A stretch of DNA of 64,000 nucleotides from UBA6168 sp041163745 (lineage in GTDB: Bacteria; Bacteroidota; Bacteroidia; Chitinophagales; Saprospiraceae), in assembly GCA_041163745.1 (NCBI GenBank), contig JBEAQU010000064.1, forward strand, positions 1 through 64,000. The letters run 5' to 3'. How positions within the stretch are numbered: position 1 is the stretch's first letter; each line of letters begins with the position of its first letter. The position numbers were made by a program, and so were the translations under genes. This document shows, piece after piece, positions 9,462-18,558 of this stretch. The notes beneath the pieces are model-generated. The model was not told the origin of the DNA and ran no database searches. It saw nothing but the letters and a program-made list of their open reading frames with translations.

Positions 9462-9935
9462 ATGGCAAAGCAAATAGTGGATTTGGTGGGCAGGGTATTC
9501 TTATCGTTCATCTTTCTGTACGAGGCGTACGATTCGATGTTTTATTTTCGGGAGACGCGGTTGAAGATGGCGTTCTACGGTTTGGTATGGCAGCAGGAGT
9601 TTCTGCTGTATGCGGCCATTACCTTGCTGGTGGTGGGCGGTCTGCTGGTGCTGTTGGGATACCGGGCCAGCCTGGGTGCCTTCCTGCTGCTGCTGTATTG
9701 GTTGCCGGTCACCTTCGTCGTCCATGATTTTTGGAATGTGCCGCCCGACTGTATGGTGGAGGTCCGTTGTGCGCCGCTGCAACTGGAGACAACGGATCTG
9801 TACCGGCGGATGCAGGGGATAGTGTTCATGAAAAACCTGGCCGTATCCGGCGGATTGCTGATGGTGTTGGTCAACGGGAGCGGCCGGCTGAGTGTACGGC
9901 GTCTGTTCGCCACGACCAAGGTGCGGGGTTTTTGA
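9462..9935 (+). CDS. DoxX-like membrane protein
   Basis: A 157-aa protein with about four hydrophobic segments (near residues 5-20, 45-65, 70-90 and 120-140). The start 'MAKQIVDLVGRVFLSFIFLYEA' and the helix pattern fit the DoxX family of small quinol-oxidase-associated or uncharacterised membrane proteins. The open frame reaches back to 9303, but that upstream part is low-complexity Gly/Arg sequence; the ATG at 9462 begins the membrane protein. Substrate and partner are unknown. The next gene (PyrR-like) begins 86 bp downstream on the same strand. Confidence 0.7.
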   Translation: MAKQIVDLVGRVFLSFIFLYEAYDSMFYFRETRLKMAFYGLVWQQEFLLYAAITLLVVGGLLVLLGYRASLGAFLLLLYWLPVTFVVHDFWNVPPDCMVEVRCAPLQLETTDLYRRMQGIVFMKNLAVSGGLLMVLVNGSGRLSVRRLFATTKVRGF

Positions 9936-10021
9936 AACCCAGGCTGTGCATATAGCCTGGCCGGGCCGGAAAATTACGGCGGCGGGCATGGCAGCGGACG
10001 CAAGCGTGAAAGGAAGCGAAC

Positions 10022-10516
10022 ATGAAGATACTCGATGACAAGCAGGTACGGCAGAAGATTCGCCGTTTGGCGTATGAAATGTTGGAACGGCATGACGGCG
10101 CACAGGGCTTCATCCTTGTGGGCATCAACAACAACGGGATGACGTTTGCCCGTTTGATATACGACGAGCTGGTGGCCTTCGGGCTGCAAGGGCTGCGTTT
10201 GGCGAACATGCGGGTCAATCCTGCCAATCCACTGGCGGGGCCGGTACGGTTGGATCTCCCGATGGAGGAATTGGCTGGGCAGGTGGTGGTCATGACGGAT
10301 GACGTGGCCAACACCGGTCGGACGCTTTTCTACGCTTTCCAGCCGTTGATGCAGGTATTGCCTGCCAAGGTGGAGGTGGCGGTGTTGGTCGACCGAAAGC
10401 ACAAGCATTTTCCTGTCAAAGTGGATTATTGCGGATTATCGCTTGCGACCACCTTACTGGAGAACATCGACGTGAATTTGTCAGGACCGGACGGGTTCGG
10501 GGTATATCTGAACTGA
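10022..10516 (+). CDS. PyrR-like phosphoribosyltransferase
   Basis: A 164-aa type I phosphoribosyltransferase. The PRPP-binding loop is clear at about residues 88-103 ('VVVMTDDVANTGRTLF'), and the N-terminal 'GFILVGINNNGMTFA' is the usual Rossmann-like strand and loop. The best match by eye is PyrR, the uracil phosphoribosyltransferase/pyrimidine attenuation protein. No pyrimidine gene lies next to it, so a regulatory role is not supported by context. It could instead be a hypoxanthine- or other base-specific PRTase. Confidence 0.8.
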   Translation: MKILDDKQVRQKIRRLAYEMLERHDGAQGFILVGINNNGMTFARLIYDELVAFGLQGLRLANMRVNPANPLAGPVRLDLPMEELAGQVVVMTDDVANTGRTLFYAFQPLMQVLPAKVEVAVLVDRKHKHFPVKVDYCGLSLATTLLENIDVNLSGPDGFGVYLN

Positions 10517-10588
10517 GTGGCAGTCCGGTGGTGATACCGCCGGAACGGAGCGGGTTCATGAAAAACCAACCGTCAGAAAAAAAGGACT

Positions 10589-11362
10589 ATGGATCTGGGT
10601 CTGGAAGGCAAAGTCTTTCTGGTGACAGGCGGTTCCAAGGGAATCGGGGCCGGTATAAGCCGGATATTGTTGGAGGAGGGGGCGCTTCTGCTGGTCGCCA
10701 CCCGTTCGCAGGATGACTTGTCTGTCCTTGGTGCGCAGGCGCCGGGTCGGGTGGTTTTCCACAAGGGAGATCTCCGGGAGGACGGATACTGTCGGGCGGC
10801 TGTCGAAATGGCGGTAGCGGCATTTGGTCGCCTGGACGGCCTGGTGAACAACGCCGGTGTGAACGACGGCGTAGGTTTGGAGGCGGGGCCGGCGGCGTTT
10901 CGCGAGTCCCTGGCTTCGAATTTGCACCATTATTACGACCTGCTGCATTTTGCGTTGCCGTATCTGCGGGTGTCGAAGGGGAGTGTTGTCAACATCAGTT
11001 CCAAGGTGGCGATGACGGGTCAGGGCGGGACGTCCGGATATGCGGCGGCGAAGGGGGCCCAGTTGGCATTGACCCGAGAGTGGGCGGCGGCGTTGTCGCC
11101 CGACGGTATCCGGGTCAACGCAATCCTGCCGGCGGAGGTGATGACACCTTTGTACCGCCGGTGGCTGGACACGAGTTTTTCCGATCCCGTCGCCCAGGAA
11201 GCGGCCATCACCGCCCGGATTCCGCTGGGCAGGCGGATGACGACAGCGGAAGAGATCGGGGCCATGGCGGCATATCTGTTGAGCTGGCGGGCGGCCCACA
11301 TCACGGGGCAATGGATGGTGGTGGATGGGGGGTATGTGCACCTGGACCGTGCGTTGACCTGA
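10589..11362 (+). CDS. Short-chain dehydrogenase/reductase (SDR)
   Basis: A 257-aa classical SDR, expected to oxidise or reduce a sugar or polyol hydroxyl with NAD(P). Visible motifs are the cofactor loop TGGSKGIG (13-20), NNAG (87-90), the catalytic Ser in NISS (135-138), and YAAAK with Tyr151/Lys155. A 'GQWMVVDGGY' C-terminal signature is also present. The next gene, the FGGY-HTH regulator, starts 21 bp downstream, so the two are probably co-transcribed. With xylulokinase nearby, a polyol or pentose dehydrogenase feeding a ketopentose is plausible but inferred. Confidence 0.9.
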   Translation: MDLGLEGKVFLVTGGSKGIGAGISRILLEEGALLLVATRSQDDLSVLGAQAPGRVVFHKGDLREDGYCRAAVEMAVAAFGRLDGLVNNAGVNDGVGLEAGPAAFRESLASNLHHYYDLLHFALPYLRVSKGSVVNISSKVAMTGQGGTSGYAAAKGAQLALTREWAAALSPDGIRVNAILPAEVMTPLYRRWLDTSFSDPVAQEAAITARIPLGRRMTTAEEIGAMAAYLLSWRAAHITGQWMVVDGGYVHLDRALT

Positions 11363-11383
11363 AGGTGGCGGTTTCCCGCCCGA

Positions 11384-13318
11384 ATGAATTCCAAAAAAAA
11401 TGCAGGCATGTACCTGATGGGATACGAGCTGGGGGAGTCGCACATCCGGCTGGCCCTGTTACGGATCAGCGACCGGGTCGTGGTTCGGCGGATGGCCTGT
11501 CCGCTGCATGGCATGGATTTGTCCGTTGCGAGCATTGGCAGCGAAGGGCAATGGGCGGAACGATGGTGGTTGGCCATGTGTCAGGCTACCAAATCGCTTT
11601 TGCGGGCGGCGAAGTTGGGTCCGCGGGCCATCGGTGGGATTGGAATCAGTTTTCCGTCGGAAACAGCGGTTTTTCCGGGCGTAGGGGAGGGGGATTCCGC
11701 CAAATTGGGTTTTCCGGCACGCGAGGGCGCGAATGTCCATAATCCGGGACTCACCGGACAAACGGAGAACTTCATGACAGCGGGAGAATACCTTTGTTAC
11801 CGATTGACAGGTACCAGGGTAAGGAAGGATGCCGCCGAATACAAAGGTGTATGGCCAGAAGACCGTCATAGCGAAGTCGCTGGAGGGGGCGCGGCTGCAT
11901 CCGTTGGGCGGGGTTGGCCCTCGGTTACTGGTCGGCTGACGGAGCAAGCGGCTTCCGAGACAGGTCTGCCGTTGGAGACGCCGGTCGCATACTGTGGTAT
12001 TCATGCGGACAGTCTGGCCGCCGCCCTCGGGTTTCGTATGGAGGACTGTCGGATCGTTCGCGAGAAGCCCCGGATCTTGTATGCTTCGGCAGGATGGGAG
12101 CCGGGGAACGAAGCGCAAGCGCCGGTAGGCGCGCATCGTCCTTCCGAACGGGCACCCGACCGGAAAGGCCGGCGGACCGGCTTGCTGGTACTGGACTATT
12201 CCGGACTGGCAGCGTTCCATCGATGGGTGGAACAAGCGGTTTTCGGCGCGGTGCCGGACCGGACGGAATGGGTACGGCAGGCTGCTGCCGTTCCGGTCGG
12301 TGCGAACGGTTTGTTTGCCTATCCGCCAGTCGGCTGTTCTGATGCGACAGCTTCGGGAAATGTGGCACATGCCTGCATACAAGGCATCGACATCGGTCGG
12401 CATCACCGGGCGCATTTATACCGGGCTGCATTGGAGGGGATGGCTTTTTCCATGGCGGCTGATCTTCTTGACTTTGAAAGACATGGTATATGGCCGGAAC
12501 AAATCCGGGCCGTGCGGAAAGACGGAGCTGACGCTATGTGGTACGGGGTGGTCAGCAGCTTGCTCGCCAACCTGACAGGTGTTCCGGTGGAGGTGTGGGA
12601 GACCGACGGGGCTGTCGGAGCAGCCTTGGCGGCGGGAATCAAAATGGAAAGGCGGTCGGATGGGGATGGCAGGAACGTCAGGGCGGCGGCGGATTATCGC
12701 AGGGAGCGGTACGAACCGGACGCATTCCGGGAACAGGTCTGGCAGGCCTATCTCGACTGGACAACGGGCCGGGCAGGTGTGGAAAGTGTCGGTCAGCCGC
12801 TCGATGTGGCGTTGGAATTACAAAACCGGGAAGTGACGGATTCGGCAACGGACAGGGCCGGGGCTCTAGCTGCGGAGCAGTTGAAATCGGTTCGTACGGT
12901 ATTGTCCGGCTGGGCACGGACGATGCGACATCCGGCATTGAAGGCCGCCCTGGCGGCGCTTGATGAGGGAATTGCTTACGACGGACCGACATTCTTCCTG
13001 AGGCGGAATGGTCTGGCCCGCTGGAGCACAGCGGAAGACCCCTTCCTGCAACAGTTGGAGCAGACAGTGTCCGGCTTGTCACAACAAGAGGTCATGGTCT
13101 GCCAAATGCTGCGCAAAAAACTTACAACCAAGGAGATGGCAACTCATCTAAATCTCTCCTTACGCGGTGTCGAAACGATTCGGTACAGATTGCGCCGAAA
13201 GCTAGGCATACCGCCTGGATACAGTCTTCGGAAATACCTGGATGAGATCGCATGTGGTAGGGGGCCGGTCTCGGAGGCCGGCACATCCGGGGATCAGGGC
13301 GATAAAATCTCCGGTTGA
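11384..13318 (+). CDS. Degenerate FGGY-kinase-like sensor fused to a C-terminal HTH (probable sugar-responsive regulator)
   Basis: A 644-aa protein in two parts. Residues 9-460 follow the FGGY carbohydrate kinase fold and align by eye with the adjacent XylB ('EYLCYRLTG' 135-143, 'AHLYRAALEGMAFS' 343-356, 'TDGAVGAALAAG' 408-419). The catalytic signatures are eroded: DIG is ELG (15-17); the MHG and WCDSR substrate motifs and about 60 residues around them are missing; the XylB Asp242 position holds His207 (with Asp209 two residues on); the GGTSG phosphate motif reads ASAGW (234-238). Residues 470-560 are a helical linker ('ALAAEQLKSVRTVL'). Residues 563-622 are a LuxR/GerE-like HTH ('LTTKEMATHLNLSLRGVETI') of the type that ends Bacteroidota Reg_prop/YYY regulators. 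I infer a cytoplasmic one-component regulator that binds a sugar or sugar phosphate and controls the neighbouring xylB/susCD genes. Confidence 0.85.
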   Translation: MNSKKNAGMYLMGYELGESHIRLALLRISDRVVVRRMACPLHGMDLSVASIGSEGQWAERWWLAMCQATKSLLRAAKLGPRAIGGIGISFPSETAVFPGVGEGDSAKLGFPAREGANVHNPGLTGQTENFMTAGEYLCYRLTGTRVRKDAAEYKGVWPEDRHSEVAGGGAAASVGRGWPSVTGRLTEQAASETGLPLETPVAYCGIHADSLAAALGFRMEDCRIVREKPRILYASAGWEPGNEAQAPVGAHRPSERAPDRKGRRTGLLVLDYSGLAAFHRWVEQAVFGAVPDRTEWVRQAAAVPVGANGLFAYPPVGCSDATASGNVAHACIQGIDIGRHHRAHLYRAALEGMAFSMAADLLDFERHGIWPEQIRAVRKDGADAMWYGVVSSLLANLTGVPVEVWETDGAVGAALAAGIKMERRSDGDGRNVRAAADYRRERYEPDAFREQVWQAYLDWTTGRAGVESVGQPLDVALELQNREVTDSATDRAGALAAEQLKSVRTVLSGWARTMRHPALKAALAALDEGIAYDGPTFFLRRNGLARWSTAEDPFLQQLEQTVSGLSQQEVMVCQMLRKKLTTKEMATHLNLSLRGVETIRYRLRRKLGIPPGYSLRKYLDEIACGRGPVSEAGTSGDQGDKISG

Positions 13319-13789
13319 CGTATAATTGCAGTATTTCCATGTTAGGAAATAGTTAACAAAAATACCGTCCTTTGCCTCGCAGCATCATTGCGGGGCAATA
13401 GAAATGCGATTTCCGCGCTACCATATCAATCTCATTTGCCTTTATGCACGGAATCCTGCTTGTAGATAATTTGTTTGCCACAGATCTGCTTGTTCAAAGT
13501 CTTTCACCCACTTAGCATGACTAGCAGGATTTATCGGCTACGAGAAAGAAACACTTGGATTGCTGCCATATACCACCGTATTGAATTCAAGGAAATCAAG
13601 CATTGCCTACGAACGGGCTGCACATGGATGTCGACTGGCTCCGGCCGTCGAAACCACTAGCAGAGGGGAAATTCACCGTCGGTAGATTCCTTTCATAGTG
13701 AAGACCCGCTATCAAAATAACGCCTGGCAGTCTGCCGATCGGGACAAAAGAGCCTAAGAGTCAAGGCAGCTGTTGTTTCACGACTGTTT
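13319..13789. other. 470-bp regulatory gap between the FGGY-HTH gene and xylB
   Basis: No believable ORF; the local frames are short and unlike known families. The composition is AT-richer than the flanking genes. It contains the stem-loop at 13372-13398 and must contain the xylB promoter. It is the most likely place for an operator of the regulator encoded just upstream, but no clear operator repeat could be picked out by eye. Confidence 0.4.
13372..13398 (+). terminator. Stem-loop after the FGGY-HTH gene, possible terminator
   Basis: ttgcctcgca-gcatcat-tgcggggcaa forms a 10-bp stem (one G-U) with a 7-nt loop, 53 bp after the stop codon. It lacks a T run, so it may be a weak terminator, an RNA-stabilising hairpin or an operator. 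Confidence 0.45.
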
Positions 13790-15262
13790 ATGTATTTACT
13801 CGGTATTGACATCGGCAGTTCCGCTGTCAAGGCTTCGCTTGTGGCGGTGGAGACGGGTCAGCAGGCGGCTGCGTCCCAGTCACCGTCCCTGGAGATGCCG
13901 ATGATGGCGGAGCGTGCGGGTTGGGCGGAACAGGAACCGGCCGAATGGTGGCGCCATGTATGCCTGGCAGTTCGGCAGGTGTTGTCGGTCGGCGGGATTT
14001 CCGCCGACTCGGTTCAGGCGGTCGGCTTGTCCTACCAGATGCACGGTCTGGTGATGGTGGACCGTCAGCAACGTTGTTTGCGGCCGTCGATCATTTGGTG
14101 CGACAGCCGGGCGGTGGAAACGGGGGAGAAGGCATTCCGGGCACTGGGCGAGGCCAGGTGCATGGAGCGACTGCTGAACAGCCCCGGCAATTTCACCGCT
14201 GCCAAACTGAAATGGGTGCAGGAGAACGAACCTGCCTTGTTCGACAGGATAGACAAAATGATGTTGCCCGGCGACTACATCGCCATGCGGCTGACCGGTG
14301 AGATCAGTACCACTGCGAGCGGCCTGTCCGAAGCGATCCTGTGGGATTTCCACTCGGAAGCGCCTGCGGACTGGGTGCTGGAACAGTTGGGTATTCCGCG
14401 GCAAGTGCTGCCGCCTGTCGTTGGGACTTTTTCCCGGCAAGGGGAGCTGACGGCCAAGGCGGCCGCCGAAACTGGGCTGCAGGCTGGTACGCCGGTAAGT
14501 TACCGGGCGGGAGACCAACCCAACAATGCCTGGTCGCTCGGGGTCATGGCTCCGGGTGAGGTCGCCGCCACCGGAGGGACTTCCGGCGTGGTTTACGGTG
14601 TGACGGACAAGCCCCTGTACGATTCTTTGTCGCGGATCAACGGATTCGCACACGTCAACCACCGGCCGGAAAAGCCCCGGATAGGGTTGTTGCTCTGTAT
14701 AAACGGCGCCGGTATCCAATACAGCTGGTTGCGACGGCAGCTGCTGGGCAGCGAGGTTCCCTATGACACGATGGAGCAGCTGGCCGCCACAGTCGGGGTC
14801 GGAGCCGCAGGGCTGGTCGTCCTGCCCTTCGGAAACGGTGCGGAACGGATGTTGGGCAATCGGACGCCGGGCGGCGGCATCCGCAACCTGCACTTCAACG
14901 TCCACGGAAAAGCCCATTTGGTTCGGGCCGCACTGGAAGGAATCGCCTTCGCGTTCGTATACGGCGTTGAAATCTTGCGGGAGACGGGGATGGACGTGAG
15001 GATGTTGCGGGTCGGTAACGATAATTTGTTTCGATCCTGCATTTTTTCGGAAACAGTTGCTACCTTGTTACAGTGTTCGATACAGCAGGTCCGCACAAAC
15101 GGTGCGGCCGGTGCGGCCAAAGGAGCCGGTGTGGCGCTCGGCCTGTTTTCCGAAAATCCGGGACACCCGACGGACCTCGTCCGTACCTACGTACCTCAGT
15201 CGGAGGCCGTTTCCTACCAGGAGGCTTACGCACGGTGGGAGGAGGCGCTGTTGACCAGCTGA
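13790..15262 (+). CDS. xylB: Xylulokinase (FGGY family)
   Basis: A 490-aa cytosolic kinase, expected to phosphorylate D-xylulose to xylulose 5-phosphate for the pentose phosphate pathway. Key motifs are intact: GIDIGSSAVK (5-14), MHG (84-86), WCDSR (103-107), catalytic Asp242 in 'RAGDQPNN' and the phosphate loop GGTSGV (262-267). The C-terminal 'GAAGAAKGAG' adenosine-binding region is also present. It is the intact counterpart of the degenerate kinase domain encoded upstream. SusC follows 122 bp later on the same strand. A related ketose kinase specificity (for example ribulose) cannot be excluded. Confidence 0.92.
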   Translation: MYLLGIDIGSSAVKASLVAVETGQQAAASQSPSLEMPMMAERAGWAEQEPAEWWRHVCLAVRQVLSVGGISADSVQAVGLSYQMHGLVMVDRQQRCLRPSIIWCDSRAVETGEKAFRALGEARCMERLLNSPGNFTAAKLKWVQENEPALFDRIDKMMLPGDYIAMRLTGEISTTASGLSEAILWDFHSEAPADWVLEQLGIPRQVLPPVVGTFSRQGELTAKAAAETGLQAGTPVSYRAGDQPNNAWSLGVMAPGEVAATGGTSGVVYGVTDKPLYDSLSRINGFAHVNHRPEKPRIGLLLCINGAGIQYSWLRRQLLGSEVPYDTMEQLAATVGVGAAGLVVLPFGNGAERMLGNRTPGGGIRNLHFNVHGKAHLVRAALEGIAFAFVYGVEILRETGMDVRMLRVGNDNLFRSCIFSETVATLLQCSIQQVRTNGAAGAAKGAGVALGLFSENPGHPTDLVRTYVPQSEAVSYQEAYARWEEALLTS

Positions 15263-15384
15263 CGGTGACTGCGGGGGCGACCGGTCGGACAGTTCAGTCC
15301 ATACAAGATGACAAGAGACGCTTCCTGGGCAAGCATATTTTCAGGGAGTATTTATTTTTTTTATCATTCAATTTAAAATCAAGT

Positions 15385-18300
15385 ATGAAACAGAAACATT
15401 TATCCATTCCACTTGGCCTTTGCAGGCTGATGCGACCAGGGGGGCTCTCCCTGATGTTCATACTGTTCTTCTCCGGTGGGATCCTCGCACAGAGTGTTGC
15501 GGTGAAGGGTGTCATCACGGACGAAACCGGAGTGGGACTTCCGGGGGTGAACATCCTCATCCAGGGTACATCCACGGGGACCATCAGCGACATCGACGGC
15601 AGCTACGAGCTACGGGCCGACAAGGGTTCCGCCCTCGTATTCTCGTTCACGGGCTACCAGACCCAGAACATCACCGTCGGCGACGACGGCACCATCAATG
15701 TCCGGATGGATCCGGATGCCCAGGTGCTGGGTGAAATCGTCGTCACCGGCTACACGGCCCAGCAGAAGAAGGACCTTACCGGCGCCGTATCCACCGTCAA
15801 CACCGAAACCTTGACCCAGATTCCCAGCAGCAACGTCACCAGCCAGCTGCAGGGCCGCGTGTCGGGGGTGACCGTCTCCGGTGACGGCCGCCCGGGCAGC
15901 GCCGCCAAGGTCCGTATCCGCGGGTTCTCCTCCTTCACCGGGGCGAACGATCCGTTGTATATCGTGGACGGTGTGCCGACCCAGGACATCAGCAACCTCA
16001 ACCCGAACGATGTGGAGTCCATCTCCGTCCTGAAGGATGCCGGTGCCGCTTCCATCTACGGGTCCCGCGCTGCCAACGGCGTCATCCTCATCACGACGAA
16101 GAAAGGCCAGAATGCCGGCATCAAGGTCAGCTACGACATGTACGTCGGTACACAGGGCCCGGGCGACGCCAGCGGCAATCTCCTGAACGCACAGGAATAC
16201 GCCGACCTGCAGTGGCTGGTCTACCGCAACGACGGTACCAACGAAACCCACCCGATCTACGGTGCGTCCACCAACGCCAGCCCGACCCTGCCCGCCTGGG
16301 GTGCCGACACGGACTGGTGGGATGTCCTGACCCGCGACGCCCTCATCACAAACCACGACGTCTCCCTCTCCGGTGGCAATGACAACGCCCGCTTCTATGC
16401 CGGCCTCAACTACTTCAACCAGGAAGGTATCGTCATCAGCAACTTCAACAAGCGGTATTCCGCCCGCCTCAACTCCGAATTCAAGATGGCCAACAAGCGC
16501 CTCACCTTCGGGGAGAACCTTACGGTGACCGGCCGCACCGGCAACGGCATCGTGGGCAACGGCGAGGAAGCCAGCTTCGTATCCGAAGGCCTCTACCGGG
16601 CACAACCCTTGGTGCCGCACGTCATCACAACGCCGGTCACCGGCGTCACCCACGATTTCCAGGTAGGTGATTTCGGGGGTACCGGTATCGCACCGCGTCT
16701 CGGGAACGGCCGCAACGTCTATGCCCGCCAGATCCGCGAGCAGGACGACCGGCAGAACGACATCCGGATCCTCGGCTCCACATTCCTGGACCTCGAGATC
16801 GTCAAGGGCCTGAACGCCCGCACCACCTTCGGTGGCACCTATCAGTCCGGTTACAACACGGACTGGGCCCCGGCCACCTACGAGAATGCGGAGAACATCG
16901 CTTCCGCCGCCTACAACGAAAACTCCTATTACAACAGCGACTGGGTCTGGACGAACTCCCTGACCTTCGACCGCGATTTCGGCATGCACAGCGTACTGGC
17001 CGTCGCCGGTTACGAAGCCGTCAAGTACGGTATCGGCCGCAGCGTCAGCGCTTCCCGCGCCGGTTACTTCTCCAATGACCCGGCCTTCCGGACGGTCAGC
17101 AACGGTGCCCAGATCCAGAACGCCTCCTCCGGCTTCGGCACCCCCACGACCCTGGCATCCGCTTTCGTCCGTGCGGATTACAACTACAACAACCGCTACT
17201 ACGTCAGCGCGACCGTCCGCCGCGACGGTTCCTCCCGCTTCGGTTCCGATTTCCGTTACGGTGTGTTCCCCTCGGTCTCCGGTGGGGTCCGTATCAGCGA
17301 TTTCTTCGATGCCGGCGACCTCCTCTCCGACCTGAAACTCCGGGGTGGTTACGGTACCATGGGTAACCAGCTGCCGGTCAGCCCGGCCAACCAGTTCTTC
17401 CTCTTCGGCGGCGACCCGGGTTCCTCCAACTATGACCTGAACGGCGCCGGCGGCTCCTCCCTCCAGGGCTTCCGCCCCACCCGGATCGGAAACGCCGATA
17501 CCAAGTGGGAAACACAGACGACCACCAACATCGGTTTCGATGCAACCCTGCTGAGTGACAAAGTGCAGGTGTCCTTCGACTACTACACCAAGTCCGCCGC
17601 AGACCTCCTCGTCAACGTCCCGCTGCCGAGCATCTACGGCGCCGCCTCCGTACCGGCCCGTAACGTCGGCGAGATCAAGAACTCCGGTATCGACCTCCAG
17701 GTCGACTACCGCACGAAAATCACGTCCGACCTCAGCTTCGACGCCACACTGACCTTCACGACCTACAAGAACGAAATCGTCAAGTTCACGGACGACATCG
17801 ACTTCTTCGATTCCGGAAGCTCCCGTATCGGTTCCTTCAACCGCAACGAAGTGGGACGCTCCCTGTCCGAATTCTATGGCTACCAGGTGCTGGGCCTCTT
17901 CCAAAGCCAGGCCGACGTCGATGCACATGCCGCACAGGACGGTGCGGAGCCCGGCTTCTTCAAGTTCGCCGACATCGATGGCGACGGCGTCATCACACCC
18001 GACGACCGGACCTACATCGGCAACCCGAACCCGGATTTCACCTATGGTCTCAACCTGGGCCTCAACTACAAGAATTTCGACCTGACCGCCTTCTTCTACG
18101 GCTCCCAGGGCAACGAAATTTTCAACTACAACCGCTGGTGGCTCGACTTCTGGCCTTCCTTCCAAGGCCAAAAGAGCCAGGATCTGCTGAACAACAGCTG
18201 GACGGAGCAGAACACGGGCGCCACCACGCCGAAGGCTTCCAACAAGTCCAACTTCTCCACCAACACGCAGTCCGCCAGCTATTACGTGGAAGACGGTTCC

Positions 18301-18534
18301 TTCTTCCGCCTGCGCACCCTGCAGCTGGGTTATACCCTCCCGCAGAGCATGCTCAAGAGCGCCGGTCTCGGCAGCATGCGGCTTTACCTGCAGGGAACCA
18401 ACCTGTTCACGCTTACCGACTATTCCGGCCTGGATCCCGACGTGAACAATGGCGGCGATACAGCGTTTGGTATTGACCACGGTAACTATCCGTTGTCCAA
18501 GACCATCCTGTTCGGTCTGCATGTCGGTTTCTAA
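15385..18534 (+). CDS. SusC/RagA-type TonB-dependent outer-membrane transporter
   Basis: A 1049-aa transporter. A signal peptide ends near 'GGILAQS', followed by a carboxypeptidase-regulatory-like domain ('VKGVITDETGVGLPGVNILIQGT'), then the plug domain ('SSFTGANDPLYIVDGVP', 'ILKDAGAASIYGSRAANGVILITTKKG') and a beta-barrel ending in 'ILFGLHVGF', a typical terminal aromatic. It would move a glycan or another bulky ligand across the outer membrane using TonB energy, with the SusD partner 24 bp downstream. The frame opens farther upstream inside xylB, but MKQKHLSIPLG at 15385 has the signal peptide. The ligand is unknown; the neighbours suggest a pentose-containing substrate. Confidence 0.95.
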   Translation: MKQKHLSIPLGLCRLMRPGGLSLMFILFFSGGILAQSVAVKGVITDETGVGLPGVNILIQGTSTGTISDIDGSYELRADKGSALVFSFTGYQTQNITVGDDGTINVRMDPDAQVLGEIVVTGYTAQQKKDLTGAVSTVNTETLTQIPSSNVTSQLQGRVSGVTVSGDGRPGSAAKVRIRGFSSFTGANDPLYIVDGVPTQDISNLNPNDVESISVLKDAGAASIYGSRAANGVILITTKKGQNAGIKVSYDMYVGTQGPGDASGNLLNAQEYADLQWLVYRNDGTNETHPIYGASTNASPTLPAWGADTDWWDVLTRDALITNHDVSLSGGNDNARFYAGLNYFNQEGIVISNFNKRYSARLNSEFKMANKRLTFGENLTVTGRTGNGIVGNGEEASFVSEGLYRAQPLVPHVITTPVTGVTHDFQVGDFGGTGIAPRLGNGRNVYARQIREQDDRQNDIRILGSTFLDLEIVKGLNARTTFGGTYQSGYNTDWAPATYENAENIASAAYNENSYYNSDWVWTNSLTFDRDFGMHSVLAVAGYEAVKYGIGRSVSASRAGYFSNDPAFRTVSNGAQIQNASSGFGTPTTLASAFVRADYNYNNRYYVSATVRRDGSSRFGSDFRYGVFPSVSGGVRISDFFDAGDLLSDLKLRGGYGTMGNQLPVSPANQFFLFGGDPGSSNYDLNGAGGSSLQGFRPTRIGNADTKWETQTTTNIGFDATLLSDKVQVSFDYYTKSAADLLVNVPLPSIYGAASVPARNVGEIKNSGIDLQVDYRTKITSDLSFDATLTFTTYKNEIVKFTDDIDFFDSGSSRIGSFNRNEVGRSLSEFYGYQVLGLFQSQADVDAHAAQDGAEPGFFKFADIDGDGVITPDDRTYIGNPNPDFTYGLNLGLNYKNFDLTAFFYGSQGNEIFNYNRWWLDFWPSFQGQKSQDLLNNSWTEQNTGATTPKASNKSNFSTNTQSASYYVEDGSFFRLRTLQLGYTLPQSMLKSAGLGSMRLYLQGTNLFTLTDYSGLDPDVNNGGDTAFGIDHGNYPLSKTILFGLHVGF

Positions 18535-18558
18535 TGCTTAACTTCAAATAGTATTCAA

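Noticed and set aside
13475..13660. A 61-codon frame in the gap before xylB
   Set aside because: No domain, no conserved-looking start and atypical composition. More likely regulatory DNA.
15610..18522. A 970-codon open frame antisense to susC; similar long antisense frames at 18544-20277, 55948-58362, 60583-62154 and 43149-44402
   Set aside because: These are mirror frames of real genes in GC-rich DNA with strong codon bias. Their products are low-complexity (Val/Gly/Asp- or Arg/Gln-rich) with no signal or domain, and the opposite strand codes for clear family members.
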